Below, one piece after another: positions 27,001 through 42,000 of a stretch of DNA of 64,000 nucleotides (positions are counted from its first letter, which is position 1; every line of letters begins with the position of its first letter). The notes below the pieces were generated by a model. That model was not told the origin of the DNA. It made no database searches and worked only from the letters and a program-made list of their open reading frames with translations. The translations under genes and the position numbers were made by a program. The stretch covers positions 1 through 64,000 of the forward strand of contig WIXG01000069.1 in the NCBI GenBank assembly GCA_009869945.1, written 5' to 3'. This DNA comes from Mesaphorura yosii (Eukaryota > Arthropoda > Collembola > Poduromorpha > Tullbergiidae).

Positions 27001-30000
27001 AGTCTCCGGCTTGTTCGCATTGTGTTGCGTGAAGTGAGAAAAGGCGACAGAATTTTCACAATTTTAAATCTATATTCACCTACAATTCATTCATGCCTTC
27101 TCTTGTCCAACCCTTTCTCTCGCAGCTCACTCTTGCCGTCATGCTTTCACTCACTTTTCTGACTCAAGTCACCTGCAGCCACAAAATTCTATTTTACACG
27201 ACATTTCCTCAACACTTGTGCGCTAATACAGCACCTTGGCACCTCCGTCATTTTCAATGCTTCAGCTACAAAAATCCACTTGAGATTACACTTTTCACTT
27301 GTGCTGTGTCAAGTCCCAGATACAGTTTGCTCGAGCAAAGCGGCAAAAAATGATCAGGATCGAGTGCAGTTGTGTGCAGCCACCACTTAACAGGCACTTG
27401 GGCCTCGGCTTCAACAACAAAAATGCAGGTCTCAATTTCTCGTTCCGATCTTCATCTACAAAATTGAATGGAGCATGGAGCTCAGCAAACACTTGATCTT
27501 GAATGAATGATGCGCCTAATTCAGATTTTCCATGCACTTCACTTGCCACGAGTCCCTACAAACTAAACTATGTATGGCAGTTCCTCTAAACCGTCTAAAT
27601 AAGTCTGTAGCTGGCCCACATTGCCGAGGAGCACTGACGTCTTAAAATTTGAACGCTCATCAGGAAAAATGAGCTGCGTCCAAATATTTTGTTTATCATA
27701 GCACGTCAATCTTTCATTTCCCTAGTAAAAGCATTTAGATTAAGTGAATAAGGCCAAGATGGAGGCCAAGATTAAGTGCTAGCACTAGAAACTAGATATC
27801 GTATATGAGCAGAGTAAAATAAGGTACAAGCTAAATTGCCTGTGGTAGTATGGCCGAGTTTCAAAGAAAGCAGGAAAATTATGCTAGCATATGCATTGGA
27901 CTTTGTGGACGTAAACGAGCCTACAGGGATTTGAGTTACCTACTAATAAGATTATGCGCAGTACACCGTGTATTACTTGACTTCATAATTAAGAAAACAA
28001 GAAATTCTACGTGCAGGTATAAATTTAAGGCGAGACAAACCGCAGCAGCCGACTCAAAGTAAATCATTCGAACGGAGGGGCGGAAGATTCATTTGCGGAA
28101 TCCATCAACATAATTGAAACCGTTTCTGTCTCCACGAAGAACTTGTCGCCACAGGAGGCACAGCACGAGGACAGTGTGAACAGGTTAAATTCGTTTTGTT
28201 CATTGACTCTTCTTGCAGTTGTAAGTAGAGACTTGAGAGCAAAGCCCTTTTACGCTGGCACCTCTATTTGCACTAGCAAGTGAATTAAGCGTAATGGAGT
28301 GTCTTAAGACTGCCTGCCTCGCATTTCACCACTGCCGTCCACGAAGAGTTGTGCAAATAAAATGTGTTTATCTATTACTTGGAATTACATTATTATAAAT
28401 TGCATGCACCCTTGCCTTAGATGTACGTGAGCCAGAGAAGAGAACAGCCGCTTACTCAAAACGCAAGTTGGAGCAAAGTAGCAAAATTTAGGGTCATAAA
28501 GAGAGGCTGGCTCTGAAACTGCTTACTTTTACTTGTGTTGTGCTTTATTACCACTCAACACGTATTAAGTAAAAAACCATTTGATACTAAAAGAGATAAT
28601 AAAAATGCTGCACTGCACCAGGTTTATACGACTTTATCACAACAGCGTAGTGTGGACTGGCGTTAAATTAGCCGCAATGAAATTAAAGTGAATCGTGCAC
28701 GCGTTAAGACGAGATCAATTTAATAAATTAAATGTTCGCTGCAGCCGCTATGCATTAACATGAATTAACAAGCGAATCATGAGCACTTTGTGCACCCGGC
28801 AACTTAATTCACGCTCCATGGTCAAGTCCACGACCAAGTCAGTGGCAGGCAGGCAATGGCATCGGAATGGCTGGAAATGGAAATTGTCCCAATGGACCTC
28901 GTTTGTAATATATTGTCCAATGATCCTTGCAAGAATAAAAAGCTTGGACGCTGGTCCGTGAAATGGTGGGCCCGTCTTTTGTTTTCTCGTAATACAGCAA
29001 ACTGCTGTAATAACAGCTTTTCGCAGAATGGAAACGAGAATTTCTGCATTGCAGCGGGCAGCAGTGGAACAAGAAAACGGCCATAAATATTTCTACTTCA
29101 GAAGATTCAGTATTCAGGCATGGCTGAAGCGTTCAACAAAGTAGTTGCGCATAGACACACCTTTCAATAATCAATACGAAACACGCATCAATATATTACG
29201 AAAATCACTCTGTTCTTTTATAAACATTGTTAGCCGGGTTTTGGTAAAATGCACGGAAAGAAACTTCATTAAATTTCACTTTCTCTCACTCGCATCGTAA
29301 AAGAAGGCTGTTCACTTACGATCATGGCTACTATCACGCATTTTTAAGTCGTGTCTTGATGAAAATGAGTCTTTCGTAGTTTAGCCTCGGCTCCGACTTG
29401 GCCTTAGCTTTAGCTTTTTCGCATCATGTCGTGACAAGAAATATGTTAATATGCCAATGACAAACTCTATTGCTTAAGACACTAGGCGCTGCGCTGGGTG
29501 ACAAAGCTTGGTCCTGGCGTTGGAGCTGGAAAGTCAGGACTCATTTTTCATTGCCAATTTATGCTCCATACTACGCAGTTTAATACCGTCACGCTCAGGC
29601 TATAATGAATGGATGCACCATAGAACGAGTAAAATATTCTCTTGTGCCACATGAGCTTAGCTTCACTAATTTGCATATGCCGAGGAGTCGTAGTATAGTG
29701 AATTCGGCTATCGACTGGAACACAACTTCGAAGTGTTACTGACGCTAAGCAAATTCGGGGAAAATGAGACCGGTTCTATGTAACTCGTCGGTCACGCTAG
29801 TTCGCTTCCCGTCTCATCATGCCACTGCGACCTAGAGCCTGAGCTTACTTGAGAGCAAAGAAACTGCTTTCCACGTACCTTGATCCTTTGCAGAGCATTT
29901 CTCACCGAAGCGGAGTCTCTCGGAGGATTCGGTCCTACTCTCTGAATATCCGCTTCTGTAGCATCAAGAGCCCTCTCCAGATCGGAGAACCAAGAAAGTT

Positions 30001-33000
30001 GAGCATCAAGTTGTCGGTCGACGGACGATAGAGAGGCTTGCACGGCGTGAAGAGCTCGTCCTCGGGACACGACACTGGAAATGGAAACATTATTAATGAT
30101 TATGAAAAGTCTCGTGAACGCTTTAATTAAGCATTACAATTCGATTATAGACAAGCAAAAAGTGTGTATTGACGCGGGCACACTCATATTTTCGTGCTTT
30201 GCAGCTTTACCTGAGTTCATGCGAGTTCAGTTCGGTAACATAAATCGAAACCAGCATGCTTCTCAAATATTATTGTCAAACGAATGCATTTAAAGTTCAA
30301 GTTTTCTCGCCGTGCGTGAGAGAATGAAGAACATTTCACTCACTACGAAAAACCCACACATTTATTACACGCAGCACGGACTTCTCGTTTGCATTCAGCT
30401 TATGGAACTTTAAAAATTAGCTGTTGACAATAATATTGCTGAATCTCGCACACAGAGAACAGGGAGAAGATTCACAATCAAGATAAGAAAGCAAACTGCA
30501 GCCGGTCGGCGGGCAAGGCAAGGCAAGCACGGAAAGTGCAATGACAAACCTGTTATTCAAATGATTGTATCTTTGATTTATTTGTTCGGTAGCTCGCTTA
30601 AGACGACTGGTGTCATCGTTTTGGTAGGCAGCTATCAGATGTTGTGTTAATTGTTGAAAGCCCTCCAAGTGTTTCTTGTACTGATGAATCTCCGCGTGCA
30701 GCATCTACAATTTTCAGATAATCAATGACAATCGTAAAATATCGCATAAATTTTCAATCCAGCATCATTATCATGCACCTTGCACAGCGCGAGTTAAATA
30801 ATTGGGCAGATTCGCTCGTAAAATGTGCGATCCTAGTCAGTTTGTTGCGTGCTGAAGCAGCTTATTTATATGACACTGTACTGACCAACTACGCCGCGCA
30901 TTGTAGATGGATTGTGCGTGTAGAAACGTAGAGAAGAGGGTCCCGAGTAGTCTGAAGTCTACTCTGTATTTGTACAAAAGTTTCGAGAACCTAATTTCGT
31001 TTTTGCAAGAGCCTTGCCGTGTGCTCGCTCTCTTGCTAAATTAATAACAGTGCATTAGTTCCGCCAATACCCTGGAAAATTATATTTTAGACTTGAATTC
31101 CCCTCCAGTGTGAGAAGATAGGAAAAGCAAACAGCTTGAAATTACATAATGAGTTCAATTCTGTTCGTAGTTCAAGCCCAAGCATCGTCCGCTAGTCTAC
31201 TTAAGCTCGCCGCTTTAGCCCATTCAATTTCTCTCGAAAGTCTCCAGTTTCAAGGAGCGGGAAGCAGCGCAGGAGACTAAAGACCAGCTTCAATTTTTGC
31301 AAAACATGTTTTCATGTATAATAATGTCTTAGAGTTGCACGAGGACTGTGCTTTGCGCTGTGAACAATGCCGTGCAAGATGTTTCCCGAGAGAATCTTTC
31401 CAACAAACTCACTCCACCATTCGCCAGCGACGCCTTTCGTCTTCTTCATCTTTCTTATTTATATTTTCTTAGTAGCAGACTTACGGCCTGCACAACTCCG
31501 TCGGTATTTAGTACGACGTAAGACAAAGAAGTCTACATGGGTCCACGCACTTTGTACGCCATAAATAAAAGACGCTAACCTGCCCTTTGCATGACACGGC
31601 ATGGTACGGCGAAGCAGGACGATTTTAAAAGTGGTTGTAGCGCAGTACTTTACTAATAAAATATATCTTAACACTTCGCAACCAAGCCAGCCACACAGGC
31701 TCATGCACTATGCACCAGGTTATCAAGTCCAAGATCTGCCCAAGATCTGCCCCTCACACAAGTGTTTCCCTAAGGTTCTTGACTTGACTGCTCTCACCCG
31801 CTCGCGAAAAGTTGGACAGTTTGTACAAACAAACTTTCGCTATAAACTAAATAAAAAAGTAGTCTATAAGTGTGGAGTAGTTAACCTTTTGTTCTTTCGA
31901 CTGATCTTCTGCTTGACCAACACGATCAACTCTTGACTCCATTCGCTCCAGCCATGCATCCACATCCTTTAACTGATAGTCCCAGCGGAAAGAGTCCGAG
32001 AGACATTGCTCCAGTTCCGTCTTGCGATTCACAACCACTTGATTTGTCTCGACCCAGTGTTCGCGGAGTTTGCTCACTGCAACAAGAAACAAAGAAAAAT
32101 TGTTTAATTTGATTTGGATCGATTTATACAAACAACAGTTGTCTATTTATTATCGTGCGAGTACATTCTGCGTTGTGTGAAAGCAAGAGATGAGATTGTG
32201 ATTGCAAAGGCAATTTGAGAAACTAGTTCATATCATATCACATCATCGTCATTATCATGGTCCATGAAATGCTAGTCGCTCTGCACAGCGCATGGCCACG
32301 ACCAGACCACTTTTTCTCGTATCCTGCTGTAATTATCGTAATAATCTTAACTAAACGTTGTACACGTCGGAAAACATGCACTGTACAGTATAACCAGAGT
32401 TGGTCTGCTCTCGCTCACGTTCTTTGTATGGTTCTTTTTATTCACGTTTATTATGATTATGGCGATTGTTGGAAACTTTTATTATTTCAGCAGGCTCAGG
32501 ATTGTGCAGATAACGCTGCCAGCGTCACACTGTCGACTCTTCGTCCTGCAACTCGTGCAACTGTCATGGTCTTACAGAGTCTTTTCTGAAACACTGGCCT
32601 GCCGACGCAATGCCCACAAGTCGACGCATTCCAGCCAACCACCCAGCCCGACAAGTCACCATCTTGATCGTAAAAACGTGCGATTTTTATTTGAAATGGA
32701 ATTTCACCCTTTGACAACACTTTTCGAGACGCGTTCATAAATTTCGCAAAGCACTTCTGTCTTTTGCACTTACACTCTACATTGGCTCGCATATGGCAAA
32801 AGGATTGCCATAAAACTGAAATTTTATAAAATGGTCGATATTGCGAGTAATGGAAGACCATAAACTTGCCGAGATGCATGTTATAAATGGTTTCACGCCC
32901 GTCCAAAAACGAAAAGCCCGGCTCGCACAGGAGGAAGGAATTCTTGAAGTTAATCGAACACCGGGTGCAATGGCCATTCATCCACAAGTGTCTAAGTGCT

Positions 33001-36000
33001 ACGCGTAGTTTTAATTTAATTTGAGGCTCCGAACTCGCGTCTCGCACACCACAAGCCTTAAAAGCCTGACGGACGCAGTCTGAAGTTGGTTACAGCTCAA
33101 TAAGAGTTATGCCGGCAATAATGTAAGTTAATGATGACCATTTTTCTGAGACATGGGTTTTGGTAATTTCAAAACAGCCGAACAACTGCGGCAGGTGTAA
33201 CACTTTCATCTTCCGCGGAATTTTGATTCAGACCCGACGAACTGCCATATTAGGATTCAATTTCAATTGCACGTTAAACAACTTTCTTTCCCCGATCTCG
33301 TCATTATGCAGATAAAATGATCTGTCAGCAGCAGATTTTGTACTTGTGCTCCAGCTTTAGCTCGGCCTGCTCAAATATGTACTCAAATACAAGACAAATC
33401 CATTTATCGAGATGCGTGTGCAATAATTGAGCCACTTTATTTTGCAAGATCATGCTGCCTGTCTCTTGTCTCGTAGTGCAGATTTATCGTTATAGCTGAG
33501 ACTGAAACAATGACAATGACTCTGGGATTCTGTTCTAACTACCAACAAATTAGACTTTACTTTAGACAGACTGCACAAACTCAAACAGTGCCACGTCATG
33601 CTCCGTTCATTCCTATTCTCAGTAGTGTGAGGACATACAATTCCGCTATCTTTGATCCACGATTCACGTACGACATATCTTTGTAGTAGCCCAGCCGCAG
33701 TGACAGCAGACATTGAAAATCGATTCGCGAAAGTTGACTTGTATTATTGCGATCTTCCAGTTTCAGTGCCGCACACGTGTCACATGGACGACAAGGAAGA
33801 AGGCACAGGTTTCTGTCAAGAAGTCACAAAGTAGACAAACTTTCTCTGTCGACAGCGGCCCAAAGTAATGAAAGCGCGTACTTCTGAGATAAATGATTGA
33901 AAGGGAAAAGGAAAGTAGCGAATGCGGACGCTCCGCGACTGTGACTTGTTTTCAGTCGCATCGTTACGCGGTGGAAAAGAAATGAATACGTTCATTTGTA
34001 CACATTATTAAACTCGCCCAAAACTTTAACTTTTCAAATGAGCCAAGCAGCCATCCGTCTTTCAGAGTCTGTCAGGCCAAGTCTCAAAGGCGCAGGCGAC
34101 ACGAGCTGCTGCTGCTCAGAACGCTGAGAGTATTACGTGCGCGCGTTAATTACTTGTCTGTGTGCTCATCGCTTAATCAACACTTTCGCTTTAGCAGCTC
34201 AACAGTTTCAGAAAATACAGAACAAACTGAACGCAGAATGTTCGGCTCGTGTGTGAAATGTAAATGCACCTGCGCTTTGTGCACAGCGTAAATACGGAAT
34301 CAATTCTATAAATATTCATCGGTTGATTGAGTTTGAAAAATGAATCTTCGAACACTGAGAAGCGAAGCGTGATGCCGTCTGCTGCCGTATCGCCGACGTC
34401 TGTACGTACGTTACCCATGCTTTGTGGGTGGTATAATAAAACTTCGCCAGGAGAATCTCCGGTGATATCTTTGCTTTTACCTGAAAACTCTTCGTACCGC
34501 GCGCCCCAGCAATACTGCACGAACACGACTCGTACAATTTACAGCATCTTTCAGATCTCTGAATTCTGAATTGTGCGGAGGAAACGGTAAACGGATGGCT
34601 TGTCTGGACTGCATTTACTTTTTCCATTTCCTATTTCTCTTACCACTGCCCCAAGAGACGTGGGCATGGCACGACCACGACCAAGGAGAATGCAAGGAGT
34701 GGGCACTGACTGAATGCGTGAGTTGCAGAGAATTTCACACGAGTTGAGCAAATAGATTTCGTTCACCTGGCCTGCCTTTGTATTCGTATTCATGGCAGAG
34801 ACTGAGAAAGAGTGAGATAGAAGAGAGCAAACCAATACAAAAATTCATATTTCTCAAGCCAAGTAAGTTGTAAAATTAAAGTGTAACTTTCTCTTTTCCA
34901 AAGTATCAGTGCCTCGGAGCAGTGTGAATCAATTTTAAATTAGCCTGGTAGCGCGGCAGCAGTCATATTATAATCGCCACGGGTAGATTGGAAGTACGCA
35001 CAGCAGCTCGCTGCTTATTTCGTTCGTCAGAGTTGAAACACAAACTCAAATTGAGCAGCAACTGCTTGCTCATATCATCGTCATAAGTTTGACTTTCACT
35101 TGGCAAAACTTTAAAAACGAGTTTCAGCTCAGTTTCTAGTTTCGGGAATGACATGAGTAAAGATGGTAATGATAAAACTGCGTGTACGGCAACGTCTACA
35201 TTCCAGCTACGCGCACGCATTGTGCGGGGCTGTGAACAGTTTCCTCTTTGAATCTTTGCTTCTCGTTCTCGTGTGCTTGCTTCGTATGGTTCATGATATG
35301 ATACAAGCTTCGTGCAGGCACGATGAAGGCAGGCAGGCAGAGGCACAAGAGAAAGTTGGCTACGTTTCCAAAATTCGCCCATTCTTTTCTCTTATTGAAT
35401 TTGTGAACAATTCTGTACAACAGGCGCAACTTCCATCTCCGCACTGCTTTCACTATTTCACGTGTCATTGCCACCGCCTTGCATGCACTGCACTGACGGC
35501 TGTGCTGCGCTGCGTTTTGTTTGTTTGTGTGCGGAAGTGGAATATGGACGGCAGACTCTCGAAATGCCGTACTAAAATATTATCACGACTCAGGACTCGC
35601 TTTCCGTTTGTTGTGTTCCTTCCGCCTTTTCATAAGAGCTGGCACACAATCTTTTGTAGTTCAATCATCACGTCCACATCGCTGTACAGATTTTACAATT
35701 AAAATGGGCACGCTTCCATTGGCCAAAAGAGAATGGAAATAGCGAAAACTAATTCTTTGCCTCCCAGGTCGCAATTTCTCTCCCCGCGCAGTTATTTTAT
35801 GCGATTCATGCAGAATCAAAAATTAGATACTCGATGCGGAACGACGGTGCGTTGTTTGTTGAACGTTCAAGTGATCTCGCCTTTTTCGGGAGACAGTAAG
35901 TAAGAGCACGGTACCGAGAAAGAAGTCGCTTTATCTTCTTTCGATGTCGCTCCCATTAATCTAACGAGAAAGGAAATGGTCTGAGAAATGCCAGCAGCAT

Positions 36001-39000
36001 TTGTGCTTTGCATGTGAAATTTAGATTGATATCCCATCTTTACTTTTACCGTCCGTGAAGAATGTAAATGCGCATAAAATGCGAGTGCATTGCATTCAGA
36101 GCAATATGAAATTGCCGTCATCATCGTCTTACCCAACTGCCAAGTCAGCCTATTGCCTATTAAAGATAGATCGTATTATCATAACCACGCAGATAAAGTG
36201 CAGATCCACATAAATATACAATGGAAGTGCCTTAATCACGGCCAACCTCCTTAATTCAGTGTAGAGCTTAATTCGCTTCGTCGGACTCATGTTCGACGAA
36301 CTCCTGTATCCATTTCTCAGGTGAAGCAACGGCAATGGGAGAGCAGATTTATGCCATAATTAACTTTCTTTCTTACCTTTGCTATGAAGGTTATGGCGTG
36401 TTGTCTCTGATTTAAGATTTTCTGCCGTCTGCATCAACTCGTCGAGTTGTGGTTTCTTCAACTCCAACTCCCGCAACACGATCTATAAATTAAACCATAA
36501 AAATTTTACTGGAAAGTTTACGGCTGGTTCACTCCAAAGAAAGTCAGTCACTGCCAAGTCAAACCGCACAGCAGGAGATGTTTTTCTCGATTTTTCATCA
36601 ATGGACTGCTTAATGCATCTTCACAGGACTGTACAAAATTGAATTTGGAGAGAAAGGCGACGACCGGAGCAGACGAGGTCATTCAAAAGCCCGGCAAAGA
36701 AAAGAAGCTTTCTCTCCTTTCCTTTTATGTAAAATTTATGAAAAGCACACTTCTGTGGCCGGTTCTGGTCGCGTTCACGTCAAGAGTCTAGGAAATCTAT
36801 AAGGATTTTTTGGAAGTCATCGTGTTCCGTGTCCGACTGAAGCGCAGGTTCCAGATGACCTCAAATGTATTTATGATTGATGAGAAAAACTTTATTTATG
36901 AAGTTTGGGCTTGACTTAAACATCATCAATGTTCATTCCACCGACGACCTATTCGACCCCAATCGTCGCCTCGTAGATATGGATGGAAGTCCACGACTCA
37001 CAAAGTTGGAAGGATTGAATAAATAAAGTTGGAGAAAAGAAATCTTTGAGGAGGATCAAAATGTCATCTCAACTCACGTCCTATTGGCACTAATCGATCT
37101 AGCGTCTCGTTCGCAGTATTACTGCGCCGAATTTTGAATCTAATCTTCTCCAGCACTACCAAGTCAGGCTATTCAGTCGTGAAGAGCATATAGATTTTAG
37201 CTGACTTTTGATTACTTACCTGCTGTTTCTCGAGAACATTTCTAATGTTATCAACATCGCCGACGACCACGGTCTGTTGCTTCAACGATTTCAAGTTTAG
37301 CGTCATGAAAGATTCCAGTTTGTTAATCTGCAAGCAAGAAGCCGAAAGTTTTTTTTACAGTGAATTATAGAAACGGATTTCATGAAGATACAGGAAGTTG
37401 AAGTATTTACTCACCTCAGAGGTCAAATCTGTGCTTCCAGCTTTAGGTATCGGCGAAATTGAGGTGGACGTTAGCGTCTCCTTCTCGACAGTAACTTCTT
37501 TCTGTGGAATTGGAGATGAGAATTCGAGCTGAGGCTCAACTTGTGCGGTGGTGGTGACCTGTCTGAACTCTACCGGAGTCGTGTTCTCTTTATTTCCTGG
37601 AAAGAAAAGCCAAACCATATATAATCACTGGTTTACACGTGGATTCACATGCAGACAGTTGGTATTTTGGGAAGGCAACTGGCTCAGTGACCGTTCGTAG
37701 TCGTCTGATTTCTGATATCGCACCTCCTTGTCACTCTGACTCTTAATCAGTTGCCTTAATCACTTCTCATGGAAGTATGCGAACGACAGAAATCAAACTT
37801 CATCTTGTGGCAGTGGCATTTATTATCATCTCCAAGAATACATTACGGCATTATTTTTGGACATCTTCCAATCGCGTCGAGCGTATTGTTTCATTTTTGG
37901 CAGCGATATAATTACATTATGTTTTCCTACGCTTCAGCACTGTCAATACTATTTTTCCGCTTGGACATTGTCAACTGTTCGCGTCTACAATGTCTTAATC
38001 TAATTTCTTGCAGCATAAACAACAGAACAGGCTTATTAACTGATTAAAACCTGCAACTTTTTTCCGTGCCCATGCTGCAGCAGCATTGACAAATTCCAGA
38101 AATGCGGTAGCTTACACGCAATGGAGACTTTGGCGAGTAACGAAGCAAAGGATACACGTAATAAATTGATGCCATTAAGTACACATGAGTCGGAGGATTG
38201 TTTCCAGACCAAATCTCGAGTAATGGTGCCAGTGATATAGTAATAAATATAAGTTATGCTTACTATTACGCAATATAGCTGTCTTTGGCCAAGATTAAAC
38301 CTAACCTTGTGACGTGGCTTGGCTGTGGTGGAGTGCAAGTGTTCGTTATGTGATTTGATTCTGCATCCGAGACACGTACAAGTACAAAAGCCAGGCAGAC
38401 AGGGCATCGCGGTGGCAGGGCAGAAGAGCACATAAATGGGTATTATTATCCTTCAATCATGTAACGAGAGAAGCACAAACACGAAGACGAAGAAAGGACT
38501 GAGCAGTGAAGTCAGAGAAAGAAGAGAGCGAGATCAGCAAGACAATAGACCAGTAAAGACGAGACTCTTTGCTTAAAACGAGAATAACAGGAAAAATCGT
38601 GTAAGACTAGCAGGAGTAAATGTATAAATCTAAATCAGCTTTCTTCTTGAGTTTTTATTTCTCCTTTCTCTTTCGCCTCTCGTTCTATCTTTCACTTCAT
38701 TCCACTTTATGTGATTTCCTTTTGTTTGTTCGCATTCGTATTCGTGTGCAGGACCAATAATAACAGAGCAGTAATGAAAATGGGGTAGAAGGCAGTCGGA
38801 GTTTGAGTGCAAAGCTTTGTTTTTTTCAGGACACTTTGCTCTTATGATTACAGCTACGAGTACGTGTGCATGCTTTCTTCTCGACGTTCTCCATGCAGTA
38901 CTGTGCGGAGCTGTGCTAAGCGGACCGCTGCCTCTACACAGGCAGTAATTTATCACAAAGAGTTCAGGTTCCTCAAATATTATGTGTAACATGCAAATAC

Positions 39001-42000
39001 GATCACACAACCAACACCGCGACCAAGATGAAAGCACGGCATAACGCACGATTTAGACCGCAAGCTTGCCTTTGCACTGCCCTTTACCCAGACACAAGCA
39101 ACAGTGAAAGCAAAATCTGAGTCTAGCCCACAGTCTGCATGTAACAAAATGCTCAAAATTTTCGAACATGAAACGGATGCGTGCAGAATGTGGCCTCAAG
39201 CCTTATATTCCTCTCGCTCCAGCGTGCAAAGCATTCACAGGTTTTAAGTGCAAAACTTGATAATAAATTAAATTTAGGAATTAATTCAATTTTCAAATAT
39301 TACGGAACATGACAAACAATTATGAATCATGAATGAGGCGAAATGCAAATCACGAATGCACGCAAACAGGAAAGCAAAGCTCGTTTTGGCTGTGGCCCGT
39401 ATGCTTTCTACTTTCCAAAAGTATTCGAACGCTAATTAACCGTGTATAAGTGCGGTTTACACTTTCCCTGTTGCGTAAGTTTGCATTCCATTGGAAACTA
39501 ATTAGTAATCACGGCAGAGGGTAAGCACAACACATTTCTGGGTTCCGGCGCCTTCGCACGCTCCATTTAACAATAAGAACAAGGTGCACAGTACGCGCTT
39601 TATTCGCCCGTCTTGTCTTGACATTTTCCGTGCACGAGTGCTCCTGTCAAAGAACACGACCTTTGCGATGTTAATAATATTTCCATTGTGTACTTGTGCG
39701 AAATGTGGAAATGTGAACGGAAACGGGGTTAAGTGGCTAAATTAGACCTGCAAAATTCCATTTGTTTCGCAAGATAAAATTGTGGCTCATATTTTAAGCG
39801 AATTGGTTCAATTTGCAGGTTCGTTTCGTACAGAGTACAGTAAAGAAGACAATGGCTCGTGTCGCCTCGTAATGCGTTTGTGAATGCCACCAAAATACTA
39901 ATGCGATTAAGGATTCAGCAATTGCCCGGAACTCATGCCTGATAAAGCGAATTCTTAGAAAACTTACATTTACAATCTCCTTTCAGACTCCTTGTGCATC
40001 GTAATACATTTCCTGCTCGCTCGCATGTCAATCACTTCTGATTAGATTAACTCCGTGTCGCACCGTCACACTCTCACCTTGTCAGTTAATCTCGCCCAAT
40101 GTGTCATGTCAAAGTACGGAGTGGTGATTACATTTGCATTAGCAATTTAGCGTTCATTAAAACTCAGGCAGATAATGACATAATATGGATACAAGTCACA
40201 CGACGACGCACGCAACGGGTTCGGGACATGCACTTTCACTTTGCACAAGGAGGGTGCCAATTTCGTATTCGCTAATGGTTTGTTGTCACTTTGTGTTTTT
40301 GCACGTGTTGCGGCCAGGTTTATGACCTGTGCATAAATCTTCCCCTGCCTGCGCGTATTTGTTTATGCAAAAATCAAGGGTAACTAGAAAACAGTGGTCG
40401 CAGTTGCGTACACTGTGATGATATGTACTTGTACGAACGTTAACCTAGCGATCAGTCCTACATGTTTACGTATGCAAGTTCAGTCCAGTCGTGAAAAGTA
40501 ATAACGATAATTGTACACAAAGACAGAGAGTATGGGCACAGGTAATGCGAGTTGCAGTTTACGTATAAATTGGTGTAATAACACAACAGAGCAGGAGCAG
40601 CACGGGAGTTTAACTTTTCAACTTCCTCGTACCACAGTCCGGATTCAATAATCGGTGCTCTGTGCTGAGCCGTACGCCAGGCTGCTTGCTGGAGTGTAGC
40701 TGCAGTCGCTCGGTTCGGCTCAGGCAGTCAGTACGGCAGGAAACTTGCAAGCAGAACGGAGCCAAGCCAGGGAGCAAGCAAAGGCATAGTACAGGAAGAA
40801 TTAATCTGGCAGTCCGAACCGGGTTCTTTTGTGTTGGATCAATAAAATTCAAGCGCGAGCGCAATCACTTTCCATTTCCATGCATGGAATACAGCCAGGC
40901 ACATCGTTGTGCATGCAGTACAAGGGTTCTGTTTTGATATCATTGTTAACGGTGGATGCACTGTGAGCGCGAGTGCAGGGTCGGTCTGTGCCCCAGTCTA
41001 TGACCATGCTCCTTTACCTGTGAGTGTCTGTCTCGTGAGCGTATGAGAAGAGGTTGTTCACTCGCGGAATTGCATACTACAAAATACAACCACCACGTTC
41101 CATTCTACGTTCCATGTGCCGTACGCCTTGTTCAGTTCAAATCTCAAATGTTAAGTAAATACATCTCCTGACTCCTTACTGCATTCTCCGTTCACACTTC
41201 TGACAATTTCTTTTCTCTGAGCACACTATTTTCATTCATTTCTCGCATTTTTCTCACTTTTACTCTCTCCTGCATACTGCATTACGCTGTATACTCAACT
41301 CGTAGTTTTATTCGCATAAATATTCCACCGCAGCAGCGAGCCCTCTTCACACCTCTCACGGTTGCAAGTCATTGACGGTGCAATTCCCCTGTCGGAACCT
41401 CGTAGTCGTAATGGCATTGGCTTAAGTTCCCATTGTTCAATTCAAATTTTTAAATCGTACTACCAAAGAAAAAAGAAACTGAAACTTCGAGAAATTATGC
41501 CCTCTGTTTTTTTCGAATCCGACACGGAATCAAAGAAAAGGACTTTGAGAAAAGGCTTTGTAATTCATGCTTTTTTTGATTCAAAATTTATTGTACTGGT
41601 TTAAATGAAAATGAGACCCGTGCGCTGTGCGTGAGGGGAATGCTTTCTTAAACCGGCACGAAATGATTCTAATCTGATAGTAATAGTAGATGCATCAAAC
41701 GGGGGAATTGGCTCTTATCACGCACTTGATAACATGAGTTAATTATGCAGGGTGGAAATACTCCAACACTTTTGCAAAATTAACAACTTCTGCATTGGAG
41801 GGTTGGCAAAAAATCATTCATAACAGAAACTTTGTCCTTCTGTAAGCTGTGGTGTCAATTTCTAGTATGTTGTTCGTATAGTATTTCTAAAATTCTTGAC
41901 GCTTGTTTAGGAACACAGATTACAGCTAGAGTAGTCCGAAGTATAAGTATTCAATAAGAATAGACGCTCACCTGTCTCATCTGTTGGCGATGGCATCACA

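Noticed and set aside
32496..33047. 183-codon minus-strand open frame in dystrophin intron 46
   Set aside because: No recognisable motif, odd Cys/His-rich composition, no supporting splice sites; a frame of this length can occur by chance in this much intron.
35163..35702. 179-codon plus-strand open frame in intron 46
   Set aside because: Composition is not protein-like, codon use is random-looking and a second frame overlaps it on the other strand.
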